From CAZAQV01 sp964487255 (GTDB taxonomy: Bacteria; Myxococcota_A; Polyangia; Polyangiales; CAZAQV01): a DNA stretch of 64,000 nucleotides. Numbering within the stretch: position 1 is the first letter of the stretch; each line of letters opens with the position of its first letter. Positions 25,514 to 34,475 of the stretch are shown here, in pieces. The notes under the pieces were generated by a model. It was not told the origin of the DNA and ran no database searches. It saw only the letters and a program-made list of their open reading frames with translations. Both the position numbers and the translations under genes were made by a program. The stretch spans positions 176,122-240,121 of the forward strand of contig CAZAQV010000007.1 in the NCBI GenBank assembly GCA_964487255.1, in the 5' to 3' direction.

Positions 25514-27106
25514 ATGGAGCCAGCAGCAGGAAAAACAGAGCGGCCAAATCACCCTACGAAGATACACTGGAAACGGCGAGCGATGCTGCTCGGCGCAGTT
25601 TTGTTATTCGCACTGTCGCTCTTCGCGTGCTCTGAAGCGCTGCAGGGTGAAAGCGATCCAGCGACTGAAGAGCGTGAAAAGAACGCCCAGGAGCCTGGGC
25701 CAAGCGCTGCAGGGTCCGAAGACGGCGACCCAGACACGCAAACGGCGTCCACCACGCCAGAACCGAACTTGATGCGACGCCCCGTGCTCAGCACGGACAC
25801 GAGCGCGGCGCTGCCGGGCCTACGACACGCGATCGAGGCGCTTGCGGTCGACGGCGAGTTTGCAACCACACAGCTGCACGCTCCCCTGCTGGTCGCGCTG
25901 TTTTATGAACGCCGCGCATTTGCGCCTCTATGGTCTTCGGAGCGAGAACTCAGAGAGTCCCTTGTGGCTCGCATTCGCGACGCGGCAAGCGATGGACTCG
26001 AACCCGAAGACTATCACCTCAGCAAGCTTGCAATCGGTGAAGAAGAGACGGGCAATTCTATTGAGCTCGAGCTACTCGCTACCGACGCAGCGCTGCTGCT
26101 TGCCTCGCATTTGCTTCAGGGCAAAGTGGACCCCTCGACCATGCACCCGAGCTGGACCATTGCGCGCAGACGTGACGATATCGCGTTGGCTTTCGAAGAG
26201 GCTATCAAGAAGAAAGACTTGGAGCTGTTCTGGTCGCGCATGACACCTAAGCAACCAACCTATCGCCGCCTGAGGGAAAAACTCGCCTCTCTACGAGCTG
26301 CTGCCGACGGTACGGAAACGGAACAGAAGACGTCGCAAGATCAGATCAACAAGCTCTTGGTCAACCTCGAACGCTGGAGGTGGCTTCCCGACCACCTCGG
26401 GACGAGGCATGTCCGCGTGAACATCGCGGGTTTTTGGCTTGAAGCGCGCACCGGCAGCGAAGTCAAGCAACGCCACCGCGTCGTGGTCGGCAAGGACGCG
26501 AGGCAGACACCGGTCTTCAGTGATGCGATTCGCTATTTCGTGCTCAACCCACGTTGGACCGTGCCGCGAAAAATCGCTTCCGAGGATCTCCTCAAAGAAC
26601 TGCGAAAGGACCCGAAGTTTCTCGAGAAGAAAAAGATTCGTGTCTATGCCGCAGACGGACGCCAGGAGGTTTCGACCGCAGACGTGAGCTGGAAAAAACT
26701 GAGCACCAAGAACTTTCCCTATGTGTTGCGGCAAGAGCCGGGCGTCAACAACGCGCTCGGACGCGTCAAATTCATGTTCCCCAATGCCCACGACGTCTAT
26801 CTTCACGACACGCCCAAAAAGGAGTTCTTTGAACAGGAGGTGCGCGCGTTTAGCTCAGGTTGCGTTCGGGTGGATGAGCCGATTCGCCTCGCCGAATTCT
26901 TGGTGGAGGAATCGAGCGAGTGGAACCCAGCGCGCATCGCCGACGCGCTCGCCAAGAAGGCTGAAAAAATCGTGATGCTCAAGCATCCCGTTTCCGTACA
27001 CCTCCTCTATCTGACGGCATGGGCCGACGAGGCGGGCGACGTCGTTTTTCATGATGATGTCTACAGCCGTGACCCACAGCTCCTCTCTGCCCTCGGCAAG
27101 CCGTGA
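25514..27106 (+). CDS. lipoprotein L,D-transpeptidase (YcbB/LdtD type)
   Basis: This is a 530-residue protein. A lipobox LSLFAC lies at about residue 39 after a basic start. Next come a helical scaffold and peptidoglycan-binding-like region, then a YkuD catalytic domain. Its signature HDTPKKEF, followed by RAFSSGCVRVDEP, holds the catalytic Cys (about 448) and His. These enzymes form 3-3 cross-links in peptidoglycan or attach proteins to it. The scaffold insertion resembles E. coli LdtD (YcbB). The lipid anchor would put it at the inner leaflet of the outer membrane or the periplasmic face. Confidence 0.9.
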   Translation: MEPAAGKTERPNHPTKIHWKRRAMLLGAVLLFALSLFACSEALQGESDPATEEREKNAQEPGPSAAGSEDGDPDTQTASTTPEPNLMRRPVLSTDTSAALPGLRHAIEALAVDGEFATTQLHAPLLVALFYERRAFAPLWSSERELRESLVARIRDAASDGLEPEDYHLSKLAIGEEETGNSIELELLATDAALLLASHLLQGKVDPSTMHPSWTIARRRDDIALAFEEAIKKKDLELFWSRMTPKQPTYRRLREKLASLRAAADGTETEQKTSQDQINKLLVNLERWRWLPDHLGTRHVRVNIAGFWLEARTGSEVKQRHRVVVGKDARQTPVFSDAIRYFVLNPRWTVPRKIASEDLLKELRKDPKFLEKKKIRVYAADGRQEVSTADVSWKKLSTKNFPYVLRQEPGVNNALGRVKFMFPNAHDVYLHDTPKKEFFEQEVRAFSSGCVRVDEPIRLAEFLVEESSEWNPARIADALAKKAEKIVMLKHPVSVHLLYLTAWADEAGDVVFHDDVYSRDPQLLSALGKP

Positions 27107-27166
27107 CGAACGCGACCTACGTCGCGCTGTCCGGCGCTCGGGTTTGTGCCATTCGTAGGTAGGCGT

Positions 27167-28504
27167 TTAGCGCGGAGGGGTTGCCGGTCGGCGGGCGATG
27201 ACGTGCCAGCAGAGCCCAAGCACGATCAGTCCCAAGCCCGTAAGCCAGATGGTAGGCTCGACCCAGAACGCAAGGCCAAGACAGCCCGCGAGGCCCGCAA
27301 CCGCAACCCAGCGCGGGTAGAGGCGCGCCTCGGGCGACAGGCGCAACGCTGCCAGGTTGGTCAGCGCGTAGTAGACGAGCACGGTAAACGCGCTGAACGA
27401 CCAGGTCAGCTCGATGCGTCCGATCGCGGCGAGACCCAAGATAATGCCGCCGACGAGCAGCACGGCAGCCACCGGCGAGGCGCGCTTGTCGTCCACACGC
27501 GCAAAAAAGCGCGGCATATCGCCACGCCGAGCCATGGCGAGAACGACCCGAGACAGGCCTAAAATGAGGTTCAACAGCACGCCAAGCATCGCGGTTACCG
27601 CGCCCACGGCGACCAAACCTGTGACGAGGCCGCGCCACGGATCAGGCAGAGAAAAACCACGCGCAATCACCTCGAGCGGTGCGTTGGCTTGCGTCGTGAC
27701 TTGAGCGAGCTTCTCCGCACCTGCAGCGGCCACAGCCACAAAAGCGACGAGCGCGTAGAGCGTCGCGGTCACTGCGAGCGTGATCATGATGGCGCGCGGA
27801 ATGCTACGGCGCGGGTCGCGCACCTCTTCGCCCAGCGTCGCGATGCGTCCGTAGCCGGTGAACGCGACAAACATCAGCGCCGTCGCGTGCAAGAGGTCCG
27901 ACAGCTCCTGTCCTTCGCCGTCGCTCACGAAAACCGCGTCGAGGTGAGTCGAGGCCCCAGCAAGCGCCGCGGGAAAACCGAATGCAACAAAGCCGACCAA
28001 TGCAAGGAGGGTCAGCGTGACTATGACAGCATTGGCGCGGTTCGAGCGACGCATCCCCCACGCGACGAGGATGGTCACGAGCACGACGCCGACCATCGCC
28101 AGCGCCACGCCGTAGGCGAAGTTCGTGATTCCCGCGGCCACAAGCAGGTAACCGGCGAAACCGAGTGCGGCGGTTGCCGCGGAGGCGGACTTGGCGCACA
28201 AAAACATCCAACCCGCGGTAAAGCCGAGCGCCGGATTCAAGTAGCGGTAGCCATACTCGTAGGTGCCGCCGCTGACCGGATGGCTCGCGGCGAGCTGTGC
28301 GCTCGAAAGGCCGTTGCACGTGGCGACCAGCGATGCCGCGATAACCGCGAGAATCACCGTCGATCCCGTCACGCCCGCGGCGACGCCGAGGCTGACAAAG
28401 ATTCCGGTTCCAAGGATAGATCCGAGGCCCATCATCACGGCTCCGGGCACCCCGACCACCCGGACGAGTTGGCCCCCGTTAAATGCCGGATCCACGGTGT
28501 TCAC
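27167..28504 (-). CDS. APC-superfamily amino acid permease
   Basis: This 445-residue protein has about 12 membrane helices. The first helix carries the APC signature GLGSILGTGIFVSLG, a glycine-rich break that forms part of the substrate site, and GGTYEYGYRYLNPALGF follows in helix 3. It is likely a proton-coupled amino acid or amine transporter; the substrate is not readable. Its ATG overlaps the stop of the arsenate-reductase gene by four bases, so the two are co-transcribed. This is an unusual pairing, because arsC genes usually sit with ArsB or Acr3 pumps. Confidence 0.88.
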   Translation of the reverse strand: MNTVDPAFNGGQLVRVVGVPGAVMMGLGSILGTGIFVSLGVAAGVTGSTVILAVIAASLVATCNGLSSAQLAASHPVSGGTYEYGYRYLNPALGFTAGWMFLCAKSASAATAALGFAGYLLVAAGITNFAYGVALAMVGVVLVTILVAWGMRRSNRANAVIVTLTLLALVGFVAFGFPAALAGASTHLDAVFVSDGEGQELSDLLHATALMFVAFTGYGRIATLGEEVRDPRRSIPRAIMITLAVTATLYALVAFVAVAAAGAEKLAQVTTQANAPLEVIARGFSLPDPWRGLVTGLVAVGAVTAMLGVLLNLILGLSRVVLAMARRGDMPRFFARVDDKRASPVAAVLLVGGIILGLAAIGRIELTWSFSAFTVLVYYALTNLAALRLSPEARLYPRWVAVAGLAGCLGLAFWVEPTIWLTGLGLIVLGLCWHVIARRPATPPR

Positions 28505-28953
28505 AACGACGGTGACCCAGGACTATCTTCGCGTCGTGCCGCGAGCTCGACAAGCTTGCTTCGAATGCGGTCACGGGTGACACGGAAGTGCTCGAGCCGC
28601 TGTTCATCGCTAAGCCCTGGTTCTTTGCGATCGGGGTCTTCGAGCGGCCAGTGCAAGCGTGGCACATCCGACAAGAAAGTCGGGCACACTTCCTCAGCGC
28701 ACAGCGTGATCACCAGATCGACGCTCGTCGGGTCGATGCTGTGCACCGACTTCGATGCGTGGCGGCCGATGTCGATACCGACTTCAGCCATGGCTTTGAT
28801 CGCGTATGGATTGACGCGCGTGGGCGCAGATCCAGCCGACTGCACCCGCACAGCGTCGCCGAAGATGTCGCGGGCTAACCCCTCAGCCATCTGCGAGCGT
28901 GCCGAGTTGGCCACGCACAAAAACAAGATCGAATTGAATTGTAGTTCAGACAT
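28501..28953 (-). CDS. arsC: arsenate reductase, low-molecular-weight phosphatase type
   Basis: This is a 150-residue protein. The P-loop CVANSAR (C13-R19) is followed by SQMAEGLAR, then SAGSAPTRVNPYAI and HASKSV. Two further cysteines in TLCAEEVC (85 and 90) would relay electrons, and a HWPLEDPDRKE general-acid segment follows. Together this is the redox type of ArsC that reduces arsenate to arsenite. The spacing of the two distal Cys (five) is shorter than in the staphylococcal enzyme (seven), as in some cyanobacterial and related enzymes. An arsenite exporter is not seen in this window. Confidence 0.88.
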   Translation of the reverse strand: MSELQFNSILFLCVANSARSQMAEGLARDIFGDAVRVQSAGSAPTRVNPYAIKAMAEVGIDIGRHASKSVHSIDPTSVDLVITLCAEEVCPTFLSDVPRLHWPLEDPDRKEPGLSDEQRLEHFRVTRDRIRSKLVELAARREDSPGSPSL

Positions 28954-28987
28954 CGTCAGTGCGTGGCTTCACGGATGTCCTCACGAA

Positions 28988-29353
28988 TTAATGCTGGTGA
29001 TCGTGCTCGTCGTGGCCGTGCTCATCATGTCCGTGCTCGTCGTGCGGATGCCCCTCAAGCTTTTTGAGTTTCATTCCGCAAACGGGACACTTTCCGTCTC
29101 CCTCACTCTGTGAAGCGTAGTGCACCGTTTGCATGTCACAGTACCAGACGCCTTCGGGAAGCTGAGCCTTGTCTATGGCCGGATCGAACTTCGTGCCCTC
29201 CGCCGAGACCGTCACCTTCGCCTCGTCCGAAGCGCTTGATGCGGGTGCCTTCACCTCCGACGTCGCTGTGTCGGCAGGTTTGTCATCGCAGCCAGTGAGT
29301 ACAGAAAGCCAGAAGAAAAGAAACACGGTCGTCACGGTTTTAAGATGAATCAT
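28988..29353 (-). CDS. metal-binding lipoprotein with His-rich tail
   Basis: This 121-residue protein has a lipobox at SVLTGC (Cys 22). The core WYCDMQTVHYASQSEGDGKC with PVCGMKL matches the heavy-metal-binding domain found in copper- and silver-efflux proteins (Cys, Met and His ligands). The tail repeats HDEHGHDEHG and can bind several metal ions. It is probably periplasmic. It sits 34 bases beyond the arsC start on the same strand, so it may be the first gene of an arsC-permease metal-response operon. Confidence 0.85.
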   Translation of the reverse strand: MIHLKTVTTVFLFFWLSVLTGCDDKPADTATSEVKAPASSASDEAKVTVSAEGTKFDPAIDKAQLPEGVWYCDMQTVHYASQSEGDGKCPVCGMKLKKLEGHPHDEHGHDEHGHDEHDHQH

Positions 29354-29464
29354 TCAACGATCCTTCCTTGAGGGGTTGGCGAAGTTCGTCCTCCAAGAGG
29401 GGTGCACAGGTGAACACATTTTCTTGAAGAATCAAATCATTTTGGAGCACACAAGGAGATAGAC

Positions 29465-29920
29465 TCAAAACACGTGTTCGCCGGGTAGCTTCGCGGCTTG
29501 TTTGATCCAACGTTTGAGAAGTCTTTCGTCGAGCTCGTTAACTTGATGGATGTGGACGTAACGGACGTTTGGATCTTTAGACATCACTGGCGGTTTGGGA
29601 TTGAGCTCGGCACCGCGAAAAAACGTCACTTTCACGTATTTGGTAAAGCAATGGTAGGCGAGAAACCAACCTTGACCCTCAATGCCATAAAAAGGCGTGT
29701 TCCATCGCACCGCCTTTTTGGCTTTCGGCACGCATTGCTTGACGAGCGCATCGAGCGCACGACCCACTTCGCGCTTCCAACCTGGCATCGCGTCGATGTA
29801 CGCGCGCACCGGCTCATCTCCGTCCCCTTTTTCGATCTTTGGGTTTCCGCCTGAGAGCCGCTTGGGATTCTTGTTCCGGGCCGTAGTCGTGGTCGGACCC
29901 AATGCTAACGCTCCGTGCAT
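29465..29920 (-). CDS. DUF1801 protein
   Basis: This protein has 151 residues from the ATG at 29920. The frame is open further upstream, but that part lies in the terminator hairpin region. Residues from PVRAYIDAMPGWKREVGRAL onward, with KKAVRWNTPFYGIEGQGWFLAYH, FFRGAEL and VRYVHIHQVNELDE, match the YdhG-like DUF1801 fold. The role is unknown; the fold resembles small ligand- or iron-binding proteins. A Lys-rich N-terminal extension is present. Confidence 0.75.
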   Translation of the reverse strand: MHGALALGPTTTTARNKNPKRLSGGNPKIEKGDGDEPVRAYIDAMPGWKREVGRALDALVKQCVPKAKKAVRWNTPFYGIEGQGWFLAYHCFTKYVKVTFFRGAELNPKPPVMSKDPNVRYVHIHQVNELDERLLKRWIKQAAKLPGEHVF

Positions 29921-29949
29921 CCAATACCTAGTGAGAGTTTTTCTAAGCA

Positions 29950-29987
29950 GTTTGGACGCCTGAACCGCAAGATCCAGGCGCCCAAAC
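29950..29987 (-). terminator. terminator-like hairpin after aceA
   Basis: GTTTGGACGCCTG pairs with CAGGCGCCCAAAC over 13 positions with one mismatch and a 12-base loop. It lies 26 bases beyond the aceA stop codon on the coding strand, so it probably ends the aceBA transcript. Confidence 0.6.
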
Positions 29988-30013
29988 AAGGGGGAGATTC
30001 AGCTGGCTACAAT

Positions 30014-31288
30014 CTAGAACTGCTGCGCCTCGGTGCTACCTTCGAGCGCCAGAGTTGACGCGCGACCCGCGGCGATCGTGTTTGCAACATCGTCGAAGTA
30101 ACCCGTGCCCACCTCGTGCTGATGCTTGACCGCCGTGTAGCCGTGCTCGGCGGATGCAAACTCAGACTCTTGCAAGGCCGAATAGGCGCTCATGCCGCGC
30201 TCGGCGTAGCCGCGCGCAAGTTCGAAAGTCACGTGGCTCAAAGCGTGGTAACCGGCCAGCGTCACGAACTGAAACGCGTAACCCATATTGCCAAGCTCCT
30301 CTTGGAACTTCGCAATCACCTCGTCATCTAGCTTCTTTTTCCAGTTGAAGCTCGGCGAGCAGTTGTAGGCGAGCATCTTGTTCGGGTACTTGGCATGAAT
30401 GGCCTCGGCGAACTGGCGCGCCTCATCGAGGTCCGGTGTGGATGTCTCGCACCAGATCATGTCGCAGTACGGTGCGTAAGCCAGGCCGCGCGCAATCGCA
30501 CAATCAAGCCCGCCGCGGATGCGGAAGAAGCCCTCCTCGGTACGCTCGGGCGAGGCAATAAACTCGCGGTCCACCTCGTCAACGTCCGAGGTTAGAAGCT
30601 GCGCGCTGTTGGCGTCGGTGCGGGCGATGATCACCGTGGGTACGTCGCATACGTCAGCCGCAAGTCGCGCGGCCGTCAGCGTGCGAATGAACTGCGAGGT
30701 GGGTACGAGCACCTTGCCGCCCAAGTGACCACACTTTTTAGCCGACGAGAGTTGGTCTTCGAAGTGCACGCCAGCCGCGCCCGCTGCGATCATCTGCTTC
30801 ATCAGCTCGAACGCATTGAGCGGACCACCGTAACCGGCCTCTGCGTCTGCGACGATGGGCGCGTACCAGTGCTTGTCGGTCTTGCCTTCGGCATGGTCGA
30901 TCTGGTCAGCGCGCATCAGTGAGTTATTGATGCGCTCCACGAGCTTGGGCACGCCGTTGGACTGATACAAACTCTGGTCGGGGTACATACCCGAAGGGTT
31001 GGCGTCGGCCGCAACCTGCCAACCACTGCAGTAAATCGCGTCGAGACCACCACGCACCATCTGTACGGCTTGGTTGCCGGTGAGTGCGCCCAGTGCACGA
31101 ACGAACTTACGCTCGCGTGTCATCAGCTTCCAGAGGCGCTCTGCTCCCGCACGCGCGAGGCTGTGCTCGATGTGCAGAGACCCGCGAAGACGTTCTACGT
31201 CCTCTCGCGAGTAGGGGCGCTCGACACCCTCAAAACGGGTCTCGGGTTTGGGAGGTTGGGCTTGGTTTCTGAGTTGAACGACGGTCAT
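30014..31288 (-). CDS. aceA: isocitrate lyase
   Basis: This is a 424-residue enzyme, close to the usual bacterial length of about 430. The catalytic signature KKCGHLGGK holds the active-site Cys. Other conserved blocks are FELMKQMIAAGAAGVHFEDQ, YCDMIWCETSTPD and NCSPSFNWKKKLD. It splits isocitrate to succinate and glyoxylate, the first step of the glyoxylate bypass used on acetate and fatty acids. Its ATG overlaps the aceB stop codon by four bases, so it is translated with aceB. Confidence 0.97.
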   Translation of the reverse strand: MTVVQLRNQAQPPKPETRFEGVERPYSREDVERLRGSLHIEHSLARAGAERLWKLMTRERKFVRALGALTGNQAVQMVRGGLDAIYCSGWQVAADANPSGMYPDQSLYQSNGVPKLVERINNSLMRADQIDHAEGKTDKHWYAPIVADAEAGYGGPLNAFELMKQMIAAGAAGVHFEDQLSSAKKCGHLGGKVLVPTSQFIRTLTAARLAADVCDVPTVIIARTDANSAQLLTSDVDEVDREFIASPERTEEGFFRIRGGLDCAIARGLAYAPYCDMIWCETSTPDLDEARQFAEAIHAKYPNKMLAYNCSPSFNWKKKLDDEVIAKFQEELGNMGYAFQFVTLAGYHALSHVTFELARGYAERGMSAYSALQESEFASAEHGYTAVKHQHEVGTGYFDDVANTIAAGRASTLALEGSTEAQQF

Positions 31289-32922
31289 AGAGTGGCTCCT
31301 TCTGTGTGTGTCTGGAAATTCGTTTCGGGCGGCTGCTTAAGCAGCGGGTAGGCTGCGAGCGTGAGAAAGTCAGTAAGCTCATCGCTGCAACAAAGTTCGA
31401 TAAAGAGGTCAGCGGCCTGCTGCAATCGGCGCGGCGCATACGGGTCGTCAGAAAGCTCGCTCTGCAGATCGGTGAGGGTTTTCGCGACCGTCTTTTGAAT
31501 CAGTGCGTCGTCGACGAGCACGCCCTCGTCTGCGTCTGGGCGACTGAGCACCACAGCATGCCTGCGCCACTGCCATACTTGCGTGCGGCTGATCTCCGCC
31601 GTGGCGGCATCCTCCATCAGGTTGTCGATCGGCACGCAACCGCGCCCGTCGATCCAGGCTTGAAGGTAAAGCATGCCAACACGGATGTTGTGTTCGAGGC
31701 CGGCAAGCGTCTTGGTGCCCTCGACCACCTCGAGCAGGCTCTCTCGGCTTACGGAAAGGCTTCCGGGTTTGGAAATCTGGTTTGCGTTCGGCATGTGCTC
31801 ATCAAAGACTTCGCGCGCGACCGGAATCAAGCCCGGGTGCGCAACCCAGGTCCCGTCGTGACCGGCGAGTACCTCGCGCTCTTTGTCGCGACGCACTTTT
31901 TCGAGCGCGGCTGTATTGGCCGCTTCGTCTCCGCGGATGGGAATCTGTGCGGCCATTCCGCCCATCGCATGCGCACCGCGTCGGTGACAGACGCCCACCA
32001 GCCGCTCCGAATATGCGCGCAAAAAACCCTTATCCATCGTGACTTGCCCGCGGTCGGGCAGCACAAACCCTGGCTCGGCCTGCGTGACCTTGATGAAGCT
32101 GAAGATATAGTCCCAGCGTCCGCAGTTCAGGCCAGCGGAGTGCTCGCGCAGCGCATAGAGAATCTCGTCCATTTCGAACGCCGCAGGCAGCGTCTCGATC
32201 AAGACAGTTGCGCGCACACTGCCGTGCTGAAGACCAAGCTTCTGCTCGGCAAGAGTGATCACGTCATCCCAAAGCTGAGCCTCGTGGTGACTCTCGAGCT
32301 TAGGCAGGTAGAAAAACGGTCCGTGACCGCGCGCCTCAAGCGTCTTGGCGCAGTGGAACATGAACAGTCCAAAGTCCATCAGGCAGCCGTGGATCGGCCG
32401 TCCCTCGAGTCGATAGTGATCCTCCGGAAGGTGCAGACCACGCGGACGTACAAACAAGATCGCAGGCTTGTCAGAGAGCGTGTACGTCTTGTTTCGCTTG
32501 CTGTCCTCAAAACGGATCGTTCGCTCGACCGCATCCCGCAGGTTGGCCTGCCCGAGCGTCATGTTCTCCCACGTGGGCGCGCTCGAATCCTCGAAGTCCG
32601 CCATGAAGACGTTCGCGCCACTGTTGAGCGCGTTGATAATCATCTTGCGGTCGACGGGACCCGTGATCTCAACGCGGCGGTCGGTGATCGCCGGGGGAGG
32701 AGGACTCACGGTCCACTCCACGTCGCGAACCTCCGCAGTCTTGGGATCGAAGGAAGGCAACTTACCCTCGCGAAACTCAGCCGCACGGCTCCGGCGCGCC
32801 TGAAGCAAGGTCTCGATGCGCGGGCCAAATTCGCGTTCGAGTGCGTCGACGAAGTCCAAGGCCGGCTCGGTGAGCACCGTCTCAGCTTCCTTCGGAATTC
32901 TCGCAATCTCTCTTGTCATCAC
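31285..32922 (-). CDS. aceB: malate synthase A
   Basis: This is a 545-residue enzyme of the A type (E. coli AceB is 533). Blocks seen are FMADFEDSSAPTWENM, RATVLIETLPAAFEMDEILYAL, GLNCGRWDYIFSFIK and the catalytic Asp region of the C-terminal part. It condenses glyoxylate with acetyl-CoA to malate. It is the first gene of aceBA and lies divergent from the RamB-like regulator across a 104-base AT-rich gap. It is expected to be induced by fatty acids or acetate. Confidence 0.97.
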   Translation of the reverse strand: MMTREIARIPKEAETVLTEPALDFVDALEREFGPRIETLLQARRSRAAEFREGKLPSFDPKTAEVRDVEWTVSPPPPAITDRRVEITGPVDRKMIINALNSGANVFMADFEDSSAPTWENMTLGQANLRDAVERTIRFEDSKRNKTYTLSDKPAILFVRPRGLHLPEDHYRLEGRPIHGCLMDFGLFMFHCAKTLEARGHGPFFYLPKLESHHEAQLWDDVITLAEQKLGLQHGSVRATVLIETLPAAFEMDEILYALREHSAGLNCGRWDYIFSFIKVTQAEPGFVLPDRGQVTMDKGFLRAYSERLVGVCHRRGAHAMGGMAAQIPIRGDEAANTAALEKVRRDKEREVLAGHDGTWVAHPGLIPVAREVFDEHMPNANQISKPGSLSVSRESLLEVVEGTKTLAGLEHNIRVGMLYLQAWIDGRGCVPIDNLMEDAATAEISRTQVWQWRRHAVVLSRPDADEGVLVDDALIQKTVAKTLTDLQSELSDDPYAPRRLQQAADLFIELCCSDELTDFLTLAAYPLLKQPPETNFQTHTEGATL

Positions 32923-33026
32923 AAGTTGATTATTGACAACAAATGATAAATCGCAAGTCTACACTATAATATAAGCAGTAAATCTGTATTGATTTTGTAT
33001 GTAATTTCTGTAAACTTATTTACACG
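32923..33026. promoter_or_regulatory. divergent promoter region of aceBA and regulator
   Basis: This gap is strikingly AT-rich against its neighbours. On the aceB strand a possible promoter is TTGCGA, 16 bases, AATAAT. On the other strand TATAAT occurs at 32965-32970, without a good -35. The palindrome at 33009-33024 lies directly before the regulator's ATG, and no ribosome site is visible for that gene. Confidence 0.6.
33009..33024. promoter_or_regulatory. operator-like palindrome
   Basis: TGTAAA, four bases, TTTACA form a perfect inverted repeat two bases before the regulator's ATG. It suits autoregulation and possibly joint control of aceBA. The binding protein is inferred. Confidence 0.5.
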
Positions 33027-34463
33027 ATGTCAAACAAAGACCTGATCGGCGGAAAAGTGCGCCGCCTACGTCGCCGTGAGCGCATCAGCCAAGTGGGGCT
33101 CGCCGAGCAACTGGGGATCTCCGCGAGCTATCTGAACCTCATCGAAAACAACAAGCGCCCCCTACCCGCGCACCTGCTGATCGAACTCGCGCGGCGCTTC
33201 GAGGTGCCTGTCGAGTACTTCGCCAGCGACCTGGAAGCGGGCTTGGTCGACAACCTGCAAGAAGTTTTCGCGGACGACCTCTTCGAGGAGTCGGAGGTCA
33301 CGATGCAGGAGCTGCGCGAGATGGTCAGCAACTCGCCGGAACTGGCTCGCAGCATGCTCCGCTTGTACGAAGCGCTCAAACAAACCCGCGCTTCCTCCGA
33401 GGCACTCGCCGACCGCGTCTCGGAAGGGGAGTCGCTCGAACAGCCCTTCGGCGAGCCTGCGGCCTCAGAGCAGGTCACCGAGTTTGTCCAAGACAACATG
33501 AACCACTTCGCCATACTCGAAGAGCTCGCTGAAAGTTCGTGGAAGGCGCATCGCTTTTCACTTGAGCGTATTGAGATGCAGCTTATGGACCACCTGCGAG
33601 AAGCACATGACATCCGGGTTGAGATCGAACCTTGGGACAAAATGCAGTCTGTGCTCCGGACGTTCGATGCCGAGCGGCGTGTGCTCCACATCTCTGAACT
33701 GCTCCCCACACGAAGCCGTCGCTTTCAGCTCGCGTATCAAGTTGGTATGCTCGAGCATCACGCCGTCCTCGACTCTCTCGTCGAGCACCCGGCGCTGCAA
33801 AACGACGAGGCGCGAACGCTCGGACGGATCATTCTTGGCAACTACTTCGCAAGCGCCATGCTCATGCCCTACGGCGTATTTTTGGGCGCCGCCGAAGAGG
33901 AGCGCTACGACATCGATGTGCTGGGACGCAGGTTTCGCGTCGGCTTCGAACAAGTCTGCCACCGCCTCACATCGCTGCGGCGTCCCGGCGCCGAAGGCAT
34001 CCCTTTTCATATGCTGCGCGTCGATGGTGCGGGCAATATATCCAAGCGCTTCAGCGCCTCGGGCATTCGCTTTGCGCGTTTTGGCGGATCCTGCCCCAGA
34101 TGGAATGTGTTTCACGCCTTTCGCACGCCGGGCCTTATCCGCACGCAGATCGGAGAGATGAGCGACGGCGAACGCTTCTTTTGCATCGCGCGGACCATTC
34201 AGCGCGACAGCGCGGCCTATCACAACCCGCAGCCGATGCTCGCCATCGGCCTGGGGTGCAAGATCGAACACGCGCACCGCATGGTATACGCCGATCACGT
34301 GGCGCTCGATCGGCGCGATGACTCGCAAGCGATCGGCGTGGGTTGCCGCGTGTGTGATCGCTCCGACTGCGAACAGCGCGCGTTCCCCTCTCTTCGCAAG
34401 CCGCTGCACCTCGACGAAAACGTGCGCGGCGTCACCCTCTACGTCGACACGCGCAGCGACTAG
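33027..34463 (+). CDS. RamB/ScfR-like transcription regulator of the glyoxylate bypass
   Basis: This 478-residue protein has an N-terminal XRE helix-turn-helix at about residues 10-62 (SQVGLAEQLGISASYLNLIE). A middle region carries an IrrE-like domain. The C-terminal part with GVGCRVCDRSDCEQRAFP holds the Cys cluster typical of DUF2083 short-chain fatty-acyl regulators. Members such as RamB and PrpR-like proteins sense acyl-CoA and control aceA/aceB or propionate genes. Divergence from aceBA supports that role here. The palindrome before its start suggests autoregulation. Confidence 0.88.
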   Translation: MSNKDLIGGKVRRLRRRERISQVGLAEQLGISASYLNLIENNKRPLPAHLLIELARRFEVPVEYFASDLEAGLVDNLQEVFADDLFEESEVTMQELREMVSNSPELARSMLRLYEALKQTRASSEALADRVSEGESLEQPFGEPAASEQVTEFVQDNMNHFAILEELAESSWKAHRFSLERIEMQLMDHLREAHDIRVEIEPWDKMQSVLRTFDAERRVLHISELLPTRSRRFQLAYQVGMLEHHAVLDSLVEHPALQNDEARTLGRIILGNYFASAMLMPYGVFLGAAEEERYDIDVLGRRFRVGFEQVCHRLTSLRRPGAEGIPFHMLRVDGAGNISKRFSASGIRFARFGGSCPRWNVFHAFRTPGLIRTQIGEMSDGERFFCIARTIQRDSAAYHNPQPMLAIGLGCKIEHAHRMVYADHVALDRRDDSQAIGVGCRVCDRSDCEQRAFPSLRKPLHLDENVRGVTLYVDTRSD

Positions 34464-34475
34464 CGGACAACGTGA

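Noticed and set aside
27689..29113. Long plus-strand open frame over permease and arsC
   Set aside because: It is rich in Arg, His, Gly and Asp repeats and is antisense to two clear genes.
31306..32946. Long open frame antisense to malate synthase
   Set aside because: It is the shadow of a high-GC gene with typical aceB codons on the other strand; the protein is Arg/His-rich with no family.
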